Assembly (NCBI RefSeq): GCF_019343475.1
Contig: NZ_CP072453.1
Coordinates: 2,914,001 to 2,978,000 of the forward strand
DNA length: 64,000 bases
Origin: Providencia sp. R33
GTDB taxonomy: Bacteria > Pseudomonadota > Gammaproteobacteria > Enterobacterales > Enterobacteriaceae
Direction of reading: 5' to 3'
The position numbers and the translations under genes were made by a program. How positions within the stretch are numbered: position 1 is the stretch's first letter; the number at the start of each line of letters is the position of its first letter. Below, in pieces: positions 52,118 through 61,445 of the stretch. The notes beneath the pieces were generated by a model. It made no database searches, was not told where the DNA came from, and saw nothing but the letters and a program-made list of their open reading frames with translations.

Positions 52118-53800
52118 TTACATCCCCTGATAGATTGGCCCTTCTCCCCCTTGAGGTGCGGTCCAAGTAATATTTTGCAGCGGATCTTTAATGTCACAAG
52201 CCTTACAGTGCAGGCAATTTTGCGCATTAATCTGTAATTTCTCTTGGTGCTGCTCACCAATAATTTCATATACCCCAGCAGGGCAATAACGTGTTTCTGG
52301 TGCAGCGTATTTCGTTAAATTAATTTGAATTGGTACTGTTATATCTGCCAATTTAAGATGACAAGGTTGCTCTTCTTCATGGTTGGTATTCGATAAAAAC
52401 ACAGAAGAAGGCCGATCAAAGGTCAATTTCCCATCAGGCTTAGGGTAGATTATTGGCTTGAAGTTTTTAGCTTCTTTCAACCTTTCGTGATCCGCCTGTT
52501 TGATCTTTAATGTCCATGGGCTACGGCCTTTTAACAACAATTGCTCTGCACCAAATAACATTGAGCCCATCACTAACCCTTTTTTCATATAGGGTTTGAA
52601 GTTACGGGCCTGATAAAGTTCTTGATACAACCAGCTCTGTTCAAATTTCTGACGATATTTCAAAGTAAATTCAGTAAAATCAATCGATTGATTTTTAAAG
52701 CACGCGAAAAAAGCATCTGCAGCCAATGCCCCACTTTTCACCGCACAATGCGTTCCTTTAATCCTTGCACCATTGAGAAAACCAGCATCATCACCAATTA
52801 GCGCACCACCCGGAAAACTCAATTCAGGGAGTGCCGATAACCCCCCTGCAACCATGGTTCTTGCGCCGTAACTAAGCCTTTCTCCCCCAGATAAGAAGGT
52901 ACTAAAAGCTGGATGGGTCTTTAAACGTTGAAACTCTTCAAACGGTGATAAATATGGGTTTTCATAATTCAAACCAACAACTAGACCTACCGCAACTAAA
53001 TTCTCACCATAGTGATAGGCAAACCCGCCACCGTAAGTTTGGTTATCTAACGGCCAACCTACAGAGTGGATGACTAACCCTTCTTGATGTTGCTCTTTTG
53101 GAATTTGCCAAATTTCTTTGATCCCTAAACCATAGCTTTGTTTGCTACTATTTGAGTCTAAATCAAAGTGTTTTATCAGCTGCTTACCTAATTGACCACG
53201 ACAGCCCTCGGCAAAAAAGGTCATTTTAGCCAACAGGTTCATACCGGGTTGGTACATCGCCGTTGGGTTACCCGATTTATCTAACCCCATATCACCCGTT
53301 GTTACGCCGATGACTTGGCCCGCATTATTAAAAAGCACCTGTGTTGCCGCAAAACCAGAGAAAACATCTACCCCCAAAGCCTCGGCTTCAACGGCCAAAG
53401 CTGCACTCACTTGCCCTAGACTACCAATTAAGTTTCCATTATTTTTTAAGCAATTAGGTAATAGTGGTAACGGTAATTGGCTTGAGCCATTTTCTTTTAA
53501 CCATAAAAAACTATCCTGACTGACGGGAGTTAACGGCGTCGAAATTTTATCTTGCCAATCAGGGAGTAATTCATTTAATGCCCGCGGGTCTATCACTGCA
53601 CCAGATAAAATATGAGCACCGATTTCCGCACCTTTATCTATCAAGCAGACAGATAGTTCCGTGCCTTGCTCAGCTGAAAGCTGCTTCAAACGAATAGCTG
53701 TTGATAGCCCCGCAGGCCCGCCACCGACAATCAGGACATCAAATTCCATCGATTCCCGCTCGGGAGCCTCGTTTATATTTTCAATACTGTCGATAGCCAT
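52118..53800 (-). CDS. Electron transfer flavoprotein:ubiquinone oxidoreductase
   Basis: ETF-QO takes electrons from reduced ETF and passes them to ubiquinone at the membrane. The 560-residue protein (ATG 53800 after AAGAGGTG; the longer frame starts GTG) has an FAD motif VLIVGGGPAGLSTAIRL, the central GG/ubiquinone region, and a C-terminal 4Fe-4S domain with four Cys (CPAGVYEI and NCLHCKACDIKDP). Full length with the ferredoxin part marks true ETF-QO, not the shorter FixC. It follows etfA after 9 bp and is the last gene before the terminator. Confidence 0.95.
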   Translation of the reverse strand: MAIDSIENINEAPERESMEFDVLIVGGGPAGLSTAIRLKQLSAEQGTELSVCLIDKGAEIGAHILSGAVIDPRALNELLPDWQDKISTPLTPVSQDSFLWLKENGSSQLPLPLLPNCLKNNGNLIGSLGQVSAALAVEAEALGVDVFSGFAATQVLFNNAGQVIGVTTGDMGLDKSGNPTAMYQPGMNLLAKMTFFAEGCRGQLGKQLIKHFDLDSNSSKQSYGLGIKEIWQIPKEQHQEGLVIHSVGWPLDNQTYGGGFAYHYGENLVAVGLVVGLNYENPYLSPFEEFQRLKTHPAFSTFLSGGERLSYGARTMVAGGLSALPELSFPGGALIGDDAGFLNGARIKGTHCAVKSGALAADAFFACFKNQSIDFTEFTLKYRQKFEQSWLYQELYQARNFKPYMKKGLVMGSMLFGAEQLLLKGRSPWTLKIKQADHERLKEAKNFKPIIYPKPDGKLTFDRPSSVFLSNTNHEEEQPCHLKLADITVPIQINLTKYAAPETRYCPAGVYEIIGEQHQEKLQINAQNCLHCKACDIKDPLQNITWTAPQGGEGPIYQGM

Positions 53801-53809
53801 ATGCACCTC

Positions 53810-54760
53810 TTACGCAAGCGCCTTATCAAATTCAGGTAAGATCTCAAACAGATCGCCGACAATCCCGTAATCTGCCACTTGGAAGATCGGCGCTTCAGGA
53901 TCGCTATTTATGGCAACGATCACCTTACTCTCTTTCATGCCTGCAATATGTTGAATTGCACCAGAAATCCCGACAGCAATGTATAAATCTGGTGCGACAA
54001 TTTTCCCAGTTTGCCCCACCTGATAATCATTAGGAACATACCCTGCATCTACCGCCGCACGGGATGCACCAACTGCGGCACCCAGTTTGTCTGCAATGGT
54101 TTCTAACAACGCAAAATTTTCCCCTGAACTTAGCCCTCTGCCCCCTGAAATCACAACTTTTGCTGAGCTCAATTCAGCGCGGCTAACTTGTGTCAGTGAC
54201 TGGCTTTTCAGTTGAGTTCGTTGAACCAGTTCATTTGGTATGATGTGTTCAATTTCTGCGTTATCTTGTGTCTCTAAAGCACCGCTAAATGCCGAACTGC
54301 GTACGGTGATGACCACTTGCTGCCCGTTATTTTGCACCGTTGCCAATGCATTTCCTGCATAAATAGGTCGAATAAAATTCTGTGCATCAATGACTTGTGT
54401 AATATCAGAAATTTGTGCGATACCTAGTTTTGCAGCAACGCGCGGGGCAATATTCTTACCAAAGGTCGTCGCAGGGAATAGCAAATGGCTGTAATTTTGC
54501 GCAACAGACACAATGGCGCTGGTCATGGGCTCAGCCAGTTGGTCTTTTAGAACATCAGATTGAATCGTTAATACTTTATTCGCACCTTTTAAGCTTGCCG
54601 CTTGTTTCACCACGTTTTCAGCGTTATCGCCCACAACCAGTAAATGCAGTTGCCCACCCGCAGAAAGAATATCCAGCGCAGCCGTAACACTATGAAAAGT
54701 TGATGATTTTATTGTTTGGTTATCATGCTCAACAATAACTAAAACTGATGATTGGCTCAT
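53810..54760 (-). CDS. etfA: Electron transfer flavoprotein alpha subunit
   Basis: EtfA binds FAD and pairs with EtfB to collect electrons from acyl-CoA dehydrogenases. The protein (316 residues from ATG 54760, preceded by AAGGGG; ATG 54766 would leave almost no spacing) has the C-terminal FAD-binding domain with VVISGGRGLSSGENF, GAAVGASRAAVDAGYVPNDYQVGQTGK and GISGAIQHIAGM. It lies 15 bp after etfB. Confidence 0.95.
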   Translation of the reverse strand: MSQSSVLVIVEHDNQTIKSSTFHSVTAALDILSAGGQLHLLVVGDNAENVVKQAASLKGANKVLTIQSDVLKDQLAEPMTSAIVSVAQNYSHLLFPATTFGKNIAPRVAAKLGIAQISDITQVIDAQNFIRPIYAGNALATVQNNGQQVVITVRSSAFSGALETQDNAEIEHIIPNELVQRTQLKSQSLTQVSRAELSSAKVVISGGRGLSSGENFALLETIADKLGAAVGASRAAVDAGYVPNDYQVGQTGKIVAPDLYIAVGISGAIQHIAGMKESKVIVAINSDPEAPIFQVADYGIVGDLFEILPEFDKALA

Positions 54761-54775
54761 TGTCATTCCCCTTGG

Positions 54776-55531
54776 TTAAATCACTTCTTTTGCTTGTAAG
54801 GTACTCACTAACGCCGCTGCATCATTGAGTAAAGTGCATTGCCCTACCCGTTTTTTCGGTTCAGACACCTTGATAGTTTTGGTTTGCCCCAAAGGAGAGA
54901 AGTTCATATCCGCAATATCGATAATATCTAAAGGTTTTTTCTTTGCTTTCATGATGTTCGGCAAAGTTGCATAACGGGGTTCGTTGAGACGTAAATCGGT
55001 TGTCACAACCGCAGGGAGCGCCATCTCCAGTGTTTCCAAACCACCATCAATCTCACGGGTGACTTGCAATGCGTTACCTTCGACAATAATTTGTGATGCA
55101 AACGTTGCTTGCCCACAATCTAATAATGCTGACAACATTTGCCCTGTTTGGTTACAGTCATCATCAATCGCTTGTTTGCCTAATAGAATTAAATCAGGTT
55201 GCTCATTTGCTACCACTTGCTGTAATAAACGCGCTATGTCGAGTGATTCTAAAACTAACTCAGTTGGACGCTGAATTAAAATGGCTCGGTCAGCACCAAT
55301 CGCCATTGCACTACGTAAGGTTTCTTGATAACTGATATCACCAATGGAAACGGCAATAACTTCAGTCGCTTTACCCGCTTCTTTTAAGCGTACAGCCTCC
55401 TCAACCGCAATTTCATCAAAAGGGTTCATCGCCATTTTGACGTTAGTGAGCTCAACTCCCGAGCCATCGGCTTTTACGCGTACTTTAACGTTATGGTCAA
55501 TCACTCGCTTCACTGCGACTAAAATTTTCAT
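54776..55531 (-). CDS. etfB: Electron transfer flavoprotein beta subunit
   Basis: EtfB is the AMP-binding partner of EtfA. The 251-residue protein begins MKILVAVKRVIDHNVKVRVK, with NPFDEIAVEEAVRLKEAG, LLGKQAIDDDCNQTGQMLSALLD and the recognition-loop region LNEPRYATLPNIMKAKKKP. It matches canonical (group I) bacterial/mitochondrial ETF beta better than FixA. The NCS1 permease lies 152 bp upstream on the same strand. Confidence 0.95.
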   Translation of the reverse strand: MKILVAVKRVIDHNVKVRVKADGSGVELTNVKMAMNPFDEIAVEEAVRLKEAGKATEVIAVSIGDISYQETLRSAMAIGADRAILIQRPTELVLESLDIARLLQQVVANEQPDLILLGKQAIDDDCNQTGQMLSALLDCGQATFASQIIVEGNALQVTREIDGGLETLEMALPAVVTTDLRLNEPRYATLPNIMKAKKKPLDIIDIADMNFSPLGQTKTIKVSEPKKRVGQCTLLNDAAALVSTLQAKEVI

Positions 55532-55683
55532 AGCAACTCCTATCCCAATTCTATTAACGATTGGCTTTTATTAAGGTGGTTTGAATCGTTTTTAGGTTGA
55601 GGGAAGCCTTAGCAGTGAAAGCTTCACTGCTATTGGCTAGCTCAATGTATTCTTTTATTAATTAAATCAAATAGTACATTTGG

Positions 55684-57123
55684 TTATTTAGTGGTTGGTA
55701 ATATCAGCCTATCAGCAACAGACATTGGCCATTTTTTGATAGCGATATAATAAATAATACTGGTCGCGACTAAGCCCACTATCCATGAAACATCGACGCC
55801 ACCAAGGTGTTCAACTAACGGGCCAGTGTAGAAACCTGTTGAAATAAATGGCAATTGGATCAATACGCCGATGATGTAAGTGAAGATACCCACTTTATTC
55901 CAGCGACCATAGCGACCATTTGGGTTTGCCAGTTCAGGGACATCGTAACGACCTTTGGTCACCCAATAGTAATCAACAAGATTGATTGCGCTCCATGGTG
56001 TGAAAAATGCCAGTAGAAACAGTAAGAAAGCGGAGAATAATTTTAAGAACGAATGTTGGCCAGCTAACCCTAATAAGGTTGAGAAACTCACCATTAAAAT
56101 GATGAAGAACAGTCTCTGCCCTCTCGTAATGGTGTTTTTCCCTCTAAACCCACAAACAATTGCCGCCATCGACATAAAGCTACCATACGCATTTAACGCC
56201 GTGATGGTCACTTTCCCGAAGAAAATTGTGATATATAACAACGCAGCAATTAGGCCTGTGCTTCCCAATCCCACTATGTAGGAAACTTCGTTGCCTGCAA
56301 ATTTATTCCCCGCTAAGGCCGCTGCAAACACCCCTAAAATCATTGACGCTTGAGTACCAATGACCGTCCCTGATCCCACCGCTAGAAAGGCTTTAATGGT
56401 TGGTGTTTTAGTTGGTAAATAACGAGAGTAGTCAGCAACATAAGGGCCAAAAGCAATTTGCCAAGATGCTGAGAGTGACATGGCTAATAAGAAATGTGTC
56501 CAATCAAAATGGCGATTTTCCATTAATACGGAGACATCATTCATGTAAAACAGACGGAAAAATAGATAAAAGAACGCAATAACACCCACAACGCTCGCGA
56601 CCTTACCTAAAATGTGAATGATCCGATAACCACAGATAGTGATCCCGATAATTACCGCACCAAAAATTAAGATCCCGACCCAATCAGTCACATGGAGTAA
56701 TTGCCCAACAGCTTGGCCTGCTAATACCGTTCCACTGGCTGAAAAGCCAACATACATCATACAAACCAATAAGATAGGAATAACTGCGCCATAAACACCA
56801 AACTGCACACGGCTTGAAATCATTTGCGGTAGTCCCAGTTTTGGCCCTTGCACCGCATGCAATGCCATCACTGCCCCACCTAATAACTGACCAATAAATA
56901 AGCCAATCAATGACCAAAATACATCGCCCCCTAGCACAACCGCGAGCGCCCCAGTAACGATAGCCGTAATTTGTAAGTTAGCACCAAACCAAAGTGTAAA
57001 CTGGCTAGATAAGGTGCCATGGCGTTCAGATTCAGGAATGTAATCGATGGAACGCGCTTCGATAAGCGGGACATTGTCCTGCCGACCTTTTTGCCCTGTT
57101 GCGATGTCGTTTGAAACTGTCAT
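55684..57123 (-). CDS. NCS1-family nucleobase/hydantoin/allantoin-type transporter
   Basis: The 479-residue protein has about 12 membrane helices and the NCS1 marks FTLWFGANLQITAIVTGALAVVLGGD in helix 1 and TPWSAINLVDYYWVTKGRYDVP near helix 10. NCS1 members carry cytosine, purines, allantoin, hydantoins and similar ring compounds. Set among hut-linked genes, it may import an imidazole compound such as urocanate or imidazole propionate; this is inference from context only. Confidence 0.85.
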   Translation of the reverse strand: MTVSNDIATGQKGRQDNVPLIEARSIDYIPESERHGTLSSQFTLWFGANLQITAIVTGALAVVLGGDVFWSLIGLFIGQLLGGAVMALHAVQGPKLGLPQMISSRVQFGVYGAVIPILLVCMMYVGFSASGTVLAGQAVGQLLHVTDWVGILIFGAVIIGITICGYRIIHILGKVASVVGVIAFFYLFFRLFYMNDVSVLMENRHFDWTHFLLAMSLSASWQIAFGPYVADYSRYLPTKTPTIKAFLAVGSGTVIGTQASMILGVFAAALAGNKFAGNEVSYIVGLGSTGLIAALLYITIFFGKVTITALNAYGSFMSMAAIVCGFRGKNTITRGQRLFFIILMVSFSTLLGLAGQHSFLKLFSAFLLFLLAFFTPWSAINLVDYYWVTKGRYDVPELANPNGRYGRWNKVGIFTYIIGVLIQLPFISTGFYTGPLVEHLGGVDVSWIVGLVATSIIYYIAIKKWPMSVADRLILPTTK

Positions 57124-57405
57124 GGTAAATCCTCTTTAAGCAGGCTGGCTTAAAGAATGAACCAATTAACTGTAATGAATTCGTAAAAACCGTGATGGTG
57201 AATACAGTGATTACACATTACATTGGGTGATGTTTTATCTGTTATCCACCCATAATTTATAATTGAAATACATTCTTAAACCTGATTGTTGTTGTGTTTT
57301 TAATTCCATGATCCTGTTGTCAGGTAGTGCTTCCTATGTTGCTTGACTCGCGAGTAGCCGCCTGTCCCGTCTACCCGCTTTTGGTAAAATAACGATTTCA
57401 ATAAA
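57124..57405 (-). other. Spacer between acyl-CoA dehydrogenase and NCS1 permease genes
   Basis: These 282 bases lie inside the run. On the minus strand the GC-rich element GCGGGTAG ... CTACTCGC (about 57351-57379) can form an 8-bp stem with one wobble and a 13-nt loop, with no T run. It could be a partial processing or regulatory element. A separate promoter for the permease may be here. No gene is credible. Confidence 0.4.
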
Positions 57406-58545
57406 TTACACTGCATCCAGTACAGCACGCGAAATAATAATTTTTTGAACTTCTGACGTGCCTTCAAAGATACGCAAAATACGTGCATCACGAACATACC
57501 GCTCAAGGGGTAAATCACGAATATACCCATATCCCCCATGAAGTTGCAGTGCAGCATCAGTGACAAAACCAGCACACTCCGCTGCAAACAGTTTTGCTGT
57601 CGCAGATTGCAAACTAAAACGTTCACCTGAATCGCGCAGTTCCGCAGCACGCCAAGTCAACATACGAGCAGCTTCAAGCTGTGTATGCATATCTGCAAGA
57701 CGCCATTGTGTTCCTTGGTAAGCCGCTAGTGGTTTTTTGCCAATTTGACGCTCTTTCACCCAGCCCAGCGTGCTTTCCATCGCCGCACGGGCAATACCCA
57801 GTGATGTTGCTGCGACTTCGACACGGCCTTTGTCTAAGACTTCCATTGCAGTATGGAAGCCTTTATTTTCTTCACCGAGTAAAGCAGATTCAGGTAGCCA
57901 GCAGTTCAGTGCTAACTCATAAATAGTACTGCCGCGTAACCCCATGGTTTTTTCTGGCTGAGAAAATGCCACACCTTCAGTGCCTTTTGGGATCATAAAT
58001 GCACTAATGCCACGCGCCCCTGCCTCAACATCCGTTTTAGCATATAACACAATAAAATCAGCTTCTTTGGCGTTAGTAATATAGTGCTTATTCCCCCGAA
58101 TACGCCAGCCACCATTTTCACGCGTCGCAACAGTGCGCATATCAGCGGGATTCGAACCCGCAGCGGGTTCCGTTAAACCGAAAGCACCCAATAACTCACC
58201 GGATGCAGCTTTCGGTAACCAATAGGCTTTTTGTTCTTCCGTTCCGCCAATCAAAATGGAATCAGTGGCTAAAAAGTGGGCAGTTAAGGAGGAGGATGTC
58301 GAGGCGCAAGCTGCCGCGACGGCTTCAACAATCATACTCATCGCAATACTACCAAGGCCAAAACCACCATATTGCTCAGGTAGGTTAATTCCCCATGCCC
58401 CCATTTCACCTAATGCAGCTAAGCTTTCTGCACAGAATGTTTCCGTTTCATCGTAACGTTGTGCGTTGGGCTGCAAAATATCGCGGCACACTTTTTCAAT
58501 TGCATCCACAATGGCTTGTTCTGTTTCATTAATTTCAAAACTCAT
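57406..58545 (-). CDS. Acyl-CoA dehydrogenase
   Basis: The 379-residue flavoprotein belongs to the acyl-CoA dehydrogenase family, which oxidises acyl-CoA thioesters to 2-enoyl-CoA and gives electrons to ETF. Seen are GLTEPAAGSN (FAD/substrate), RIRGNKHYITNA, LQLHGGYGYIRDLPLERYVRDARILRIFEGTSEVQK, with the catalytic Glu at about 361 in FEGTSE. The length equals CaiA-type and short-chain enzymes. Its start overlaps the CoA-transferase stop by 4 bases, so the pair is coupled. Substrate inferred from context: imidazolepropionyl-CoA, or another small acid. Confidence 0.92.
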   Translation of the reverse strand: MSFEINETEQAIVDAIEKVCRDILQPNAQRYDETETFCAESLAALGEMGAWGINLPEQYGGFGLGSIAMSMIVEAVAAACASTSSSLTAHFLATDSILIGGTEEQKAYWLPKAASGELLGAFGLTEPAAGSNPADMRTVATRENGGWRIRGNKHYITNAKEADFIVLYAKTDVEAGARGISAFMIPKGTEGVAFSQPEKTMGLRGSTIYELALNCWLPESALLGEENKGFHTAMEVLDKGRVEVAATSLGIARAAMESTLGWVKERQIGKKPLAAYQGTQWRLADMHTQLEAARMLTWRAAELRDSGERFSLQSATAKLFAAECAGFVTDAALQLHGGYGYIRDLPLERYVRDARILRIFEGTSEVQKIIISRAVLDAV

Positions 58546-59726
58546 TGTACGGCCTCCCTATTTTTGCTTGTTATTTTTGCCGATTTATACAGTGCATTTG
58601 CTTCGCCCAAGACAGGGGCTCTTCGTGTTGAATGGGGTTTTTTGCCATTAAAAAAGACTGGCTGAGAAATCAATGGAGTACCACCATCATTTAGGTGTAT
58701 GAGAACCTGCCGAACTTGAGCATGTTCACTTTGTGTCGCTTGTTGTAGGTTATGAATTGGCGAGGCTGGAACCCCAGCATTTAGTAACAAGTCACAAACT
58801 TCATCCACCGTTTTTTGCGCTGTCCAACCTTCAATTTCAGCCCTTAATTCCCCGTGATGACGTGTACGGCTTGGGTCATCTTGAAAACGTGAGTCTTGGC
58901 ATAAATGCGTTTTACCCATACATTCACAAAAACGTTGAAACAGCTTTTCACTCGCAATAGCGATAACCACTAAACCATCTTTGGCTTGGTAAGTATCAAA
59001 CGGTGTAGATACAGGGTGACGATTACCCACTAAGCTCGGTGCTTTATCATGTGCAAACAGGTTAGAAAGACCAGTTAATTGCATGCTAAGCAGGACATCC
59101 ACCATCGCAACATCAATATATTGTGCCGCTTCGTTATGGCGCTCTCTGGCAAATAACGCGCTACTAATCGCCCAAGATGCAAACATCCCCGCGCACACAT
59201 CACCAATAGATTCACCACTGCGCGTTGGGCCCGTTTCAGGGAAACCTGTCACGCTCATCAGCCCTGACATGGCTTGTGCCACAATGTCGTAAGCAGGGTA
59301 GCTCGCTAATGGGCTATCTTGGCCAAAACCAGAAATGCTTGCATAAATAAGTTTCGGGTTGTGCTGCTTTAAACTATCAAAATCAATACCAAGGCGTTTG
59401 GTAACGCCTGGGCGGAAGTTTTCAACCACCACATCACTTTCTTTGACCAACTGGAACAAAATATCGCGATCTTCTTCAGCTTTCAGATCCAGCTCAATGC
59501 TGCGCTTCCCTCTGTTGATCAAACCGTAATAAACACTTTCACCCTCAATAAAAGGCCCTAAATGGCGGCTATCATCCCCATGATCTGGCACTTCAATTTT
59601 GATCACTTCTGCACCGAGGTCAGCCATCATTCCCGTGCAATAAGGCCCTGCTAAAACACGGCTTAAATCAATCACTTTGATCCCAGCCAGTGGCCCTTGT
59701 CTTTTCTGAGTTGACGCAGCATTCAT
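58542..59726 (-). CDS. CaiB/BaiF family (family III) CoA-transferase
   Basis: The 394-residue protein is a family III CoA-transferase, which moves CoA between carboxylic acids. The N-terminal GIKVIDLSRVLAGPYCTGMMADLGAEVIKIE and the catalytic Asp176 in SGESIGDVCAGM are conserved, as is FRPGVTKRLGIDFDSLK. It lies 51 bp after hutU and overlaps the dehydrogenase gene by 4 bases. The CoA-transferase/dehydrogenase pairing mirrors CaiB/CaiA of carnitine metabolism. The acid substrate is not deducible from sequence. Confidence 0.92.
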   Translation of the reverse strand: MNAASTQKRQGPLAGIKVIDLSRVLAGPYCTGMMADLGAEVIKIEVPDHGDDSRHLGPFIEGESVYYGLINRGKRSIELDLKAEEDRDILFQLVKESDVVVENFRPGVTKRLGIDFDSLKQHNPKLIYASISGFGQDSPLASYPAYDIVAQAMSGLMSVTGFPETGPTRSGESIGDVCAGMFASWAISSALFARERHNEAAQYIDVAMVDVLLSMQLTGLSNLFAHDKAPSLVGNRHPVSTPFDTYQAKDGLVVIAIASEKLFQRFCECMGKTHLCQDSRFQDDPSRTRHHGELRAEIEGWTAQKTVDEVCDLLLNAGVPASPIHNLQQATQSEHAQVRQVLIHLNDGGTPLISQPVFFNGKKPHSTRRAPVLGEANALYKSAKITSKNREAVQ

Positions 59727-59777
59727 ACTGAATTCCTTATTTTCCAGAAAGTTGCCGACCTAAGCCGGCAAACGACA

Positions 59778-61445
59778 TTACTTCACCATTGGCAAATTCA
59801 AACCTTGCTCTTTCGCACAATTGATGGCGATGTCATACCCTGCATCCGCATGGCGCATTACACCTGTCGCAGGGTCATTGTGCAGAACACGCGCTAAGCG
59901 TTTATCCGCAGCATCAGTGCCATCACAAACAATCACAACACCCGAGTGTTGAGAGAAGCCCATGCCAACGCCGCCGCCGTGGTGCAAACTCACCCATGTC
60001 GCGCCACCTGCGGTATTTAATAGCGCATTCAGCAATGGCCAGTCGGAAACTGCATCAGAGCCGTCCTTCATGGATTCTGTTTCACGGTGTGGGCTGGCTA
60101 CAGAGCCTGAATCTAAGTGGTCACGGCCAATCACGATAGGGCCTTTTAGTTCGCCACTTTTCACCATCTCATTGAAAGCACGCCCTAATCTTTCGCGGTC
60201 TTTTAAACCTACCCAACAAATACGCGCAGGTAGGCCTTGGAATGCAATTCGCTCACGCGCCATATCGAGCCAGTTATGTAAGTGCTTATCGTCAGGCAGT
60301 AATTCTTTGACCTTTTGGTCTGTTTTGTAGATATCTTCAGGATCACCAGACAAGGCTACCCAACGGAATGGGCCGATACCTTCACAAAATAGAGGGCGGA
60401 TATAAGCAGGAACAAAGCCTGGGAAATCAAAGGCATTTGCCACTCCTTCATCTTTTGCCATTTGGCGAATGTTATTACCGTAATCAAATGCTGCTGATCC
60501 ACGTTTTTGCATGGTTAACATCGCATCCACTTGCACGGCCATGCTTTTTTTCGCAGCGCTGGTCACTTCAGCTGGTGCAGTCTCTTGTTTTTCACGCCAT
60601 TGGCTTAATGTCCAACCTTGTGGTAAATAGCCGTGTACAGGGTCGTGAGCGCTGGTTTGGTCGGTGACTGAGTCAGGTGTGATATTGCGTTTCACTAACT
60701 CGCTATATACATCCGCTGCATTGCCTAATAGACCGACAGAAACAGGCTTGCCTGAAACTTTGGCTTCTTCAATGTATTGCAGCGCTTCATCAAGGGAAGT
60801 CGCTTTTTTATCGACATAGCGTGTTCTTAAGCGGAAATCGATACGGCTTTCATCGCACTCAACAGCAATCATGCTAAACCCAGCCATTGTCGCTGCTAAT
60901 GGCTGCGCGCCGCCCATCCCGCCTAAACCACCAGTTAAGATCCAACGCCCAGCGGCCTTGCCATTAAAATGTTGTTTTGCCAGTGAAACGAAAGTTTCGT
61001 AGGTACCTTGGACGATCCCTTGGGAACCAATGTAAATCCACGATCCCGCCGTCATTTGGCCGTACATCATCAAGCCTTTGCGATCTAGCTCATTGAAGTG
61101 ATCCCAATTTGCCCAGTGTGGCACGATATTGGAGTTAGCAATTAAAACACGGGGTGCATCAGCATGGGTTGGGAATACACCAACTGGTTTACCTGACTGA
61201 ACTAACAGCGTTTGGTCGTCTTCCAGTGTTTTCAGCACCTCTAAAATTTTGTCGTAACATTCCCAATCACGGGCTGCACGACCGATACCACCGTACACCA
61301 CAAGGCTTTGCGGGTGTTCAGCCACTTCAGGATCGAGGTTGTTTTGGAGCATGCGGTAAACGGCTTCAGTCAGCCAACTTTTGCAGGTTTTTTCGCTGCC
61401 ACGAGGTGCACGGATCACACGTGTTGAGTCAGTACGGTTTAACAT
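59778..61445 (-). CDS. hutU: Urocanate hydratase HutU
   Basis: Urocanase uses tightly bound NAD to convert urocanate to imidazolonepropionate, step two of histidine breakdown. The 555-residue protein shows the NAD-binding ILTGGLGGMGGAQPLA, NSNIVPHWANW, and LHHGGGVGMGFSQHSG near the C-terminus. ATG 61445 follows AGGGGAT with good spacing; the frame begins 18 bases earlier. hutH, hutI and hutG are not beside it, unusual for a hut locus. It is first in the minus-strand series leading to etf genes. Confidence 0.97.
   Translation of the reverse strand: MLNRTDSTRVIRAPRGSEKTCKSWLTEAVYRMLQNNLDPEVAEHPQSLVVYGGIGRAARDWECYDKILEVLKTLEDDQTLLVQSGKPVGVFPTHADAPRVLIANSNIVPHWANWDHFNELDRKGLMMYGQMTAGSWIYIGSQGIVQGTYETFVSLAKQHFNGKAAGRWILTGGLGGMGGAQPLAATMAGFSMIAVECDESRIDFRLRTRYVDKKATSLDEALQYIEEAKVSGKPVSVGLLGNAADVYSELVKRNITPDSVTDQTSAHDPVHGYLPQGWTLSQWREKQETAPAEVTSAAKKSMAVQVDAMLTMQKRGSAAFDYGNNIRQMAKDEGVANAFDFPGFVPAYIRPLFCEGIGPFRWVALSGDPEDIYKTDQKVKELLPDDKHLHNWLDMARERIAFQGLPARICWVGLKDRERLGRAFNEMVKSGELKGPIVIGRDHLDSGSVASPHRETESMKDGSDAVSDWPLLNALLNTAGGATWVSLHHGGGVGMGFSQHSGVVIVCDGTDAADKRLARVLHNDPATGVMRHADAGYDIAINCAKEQGLNLPMVK

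Noticed and set aside
57300..57650. 116-codon minus-strand ORF overlapping the acyl-CoA dehydrogenase end
   Set aside because: Overlaps the well-supported dehydrogenase in another frame and lacks recognisable features.
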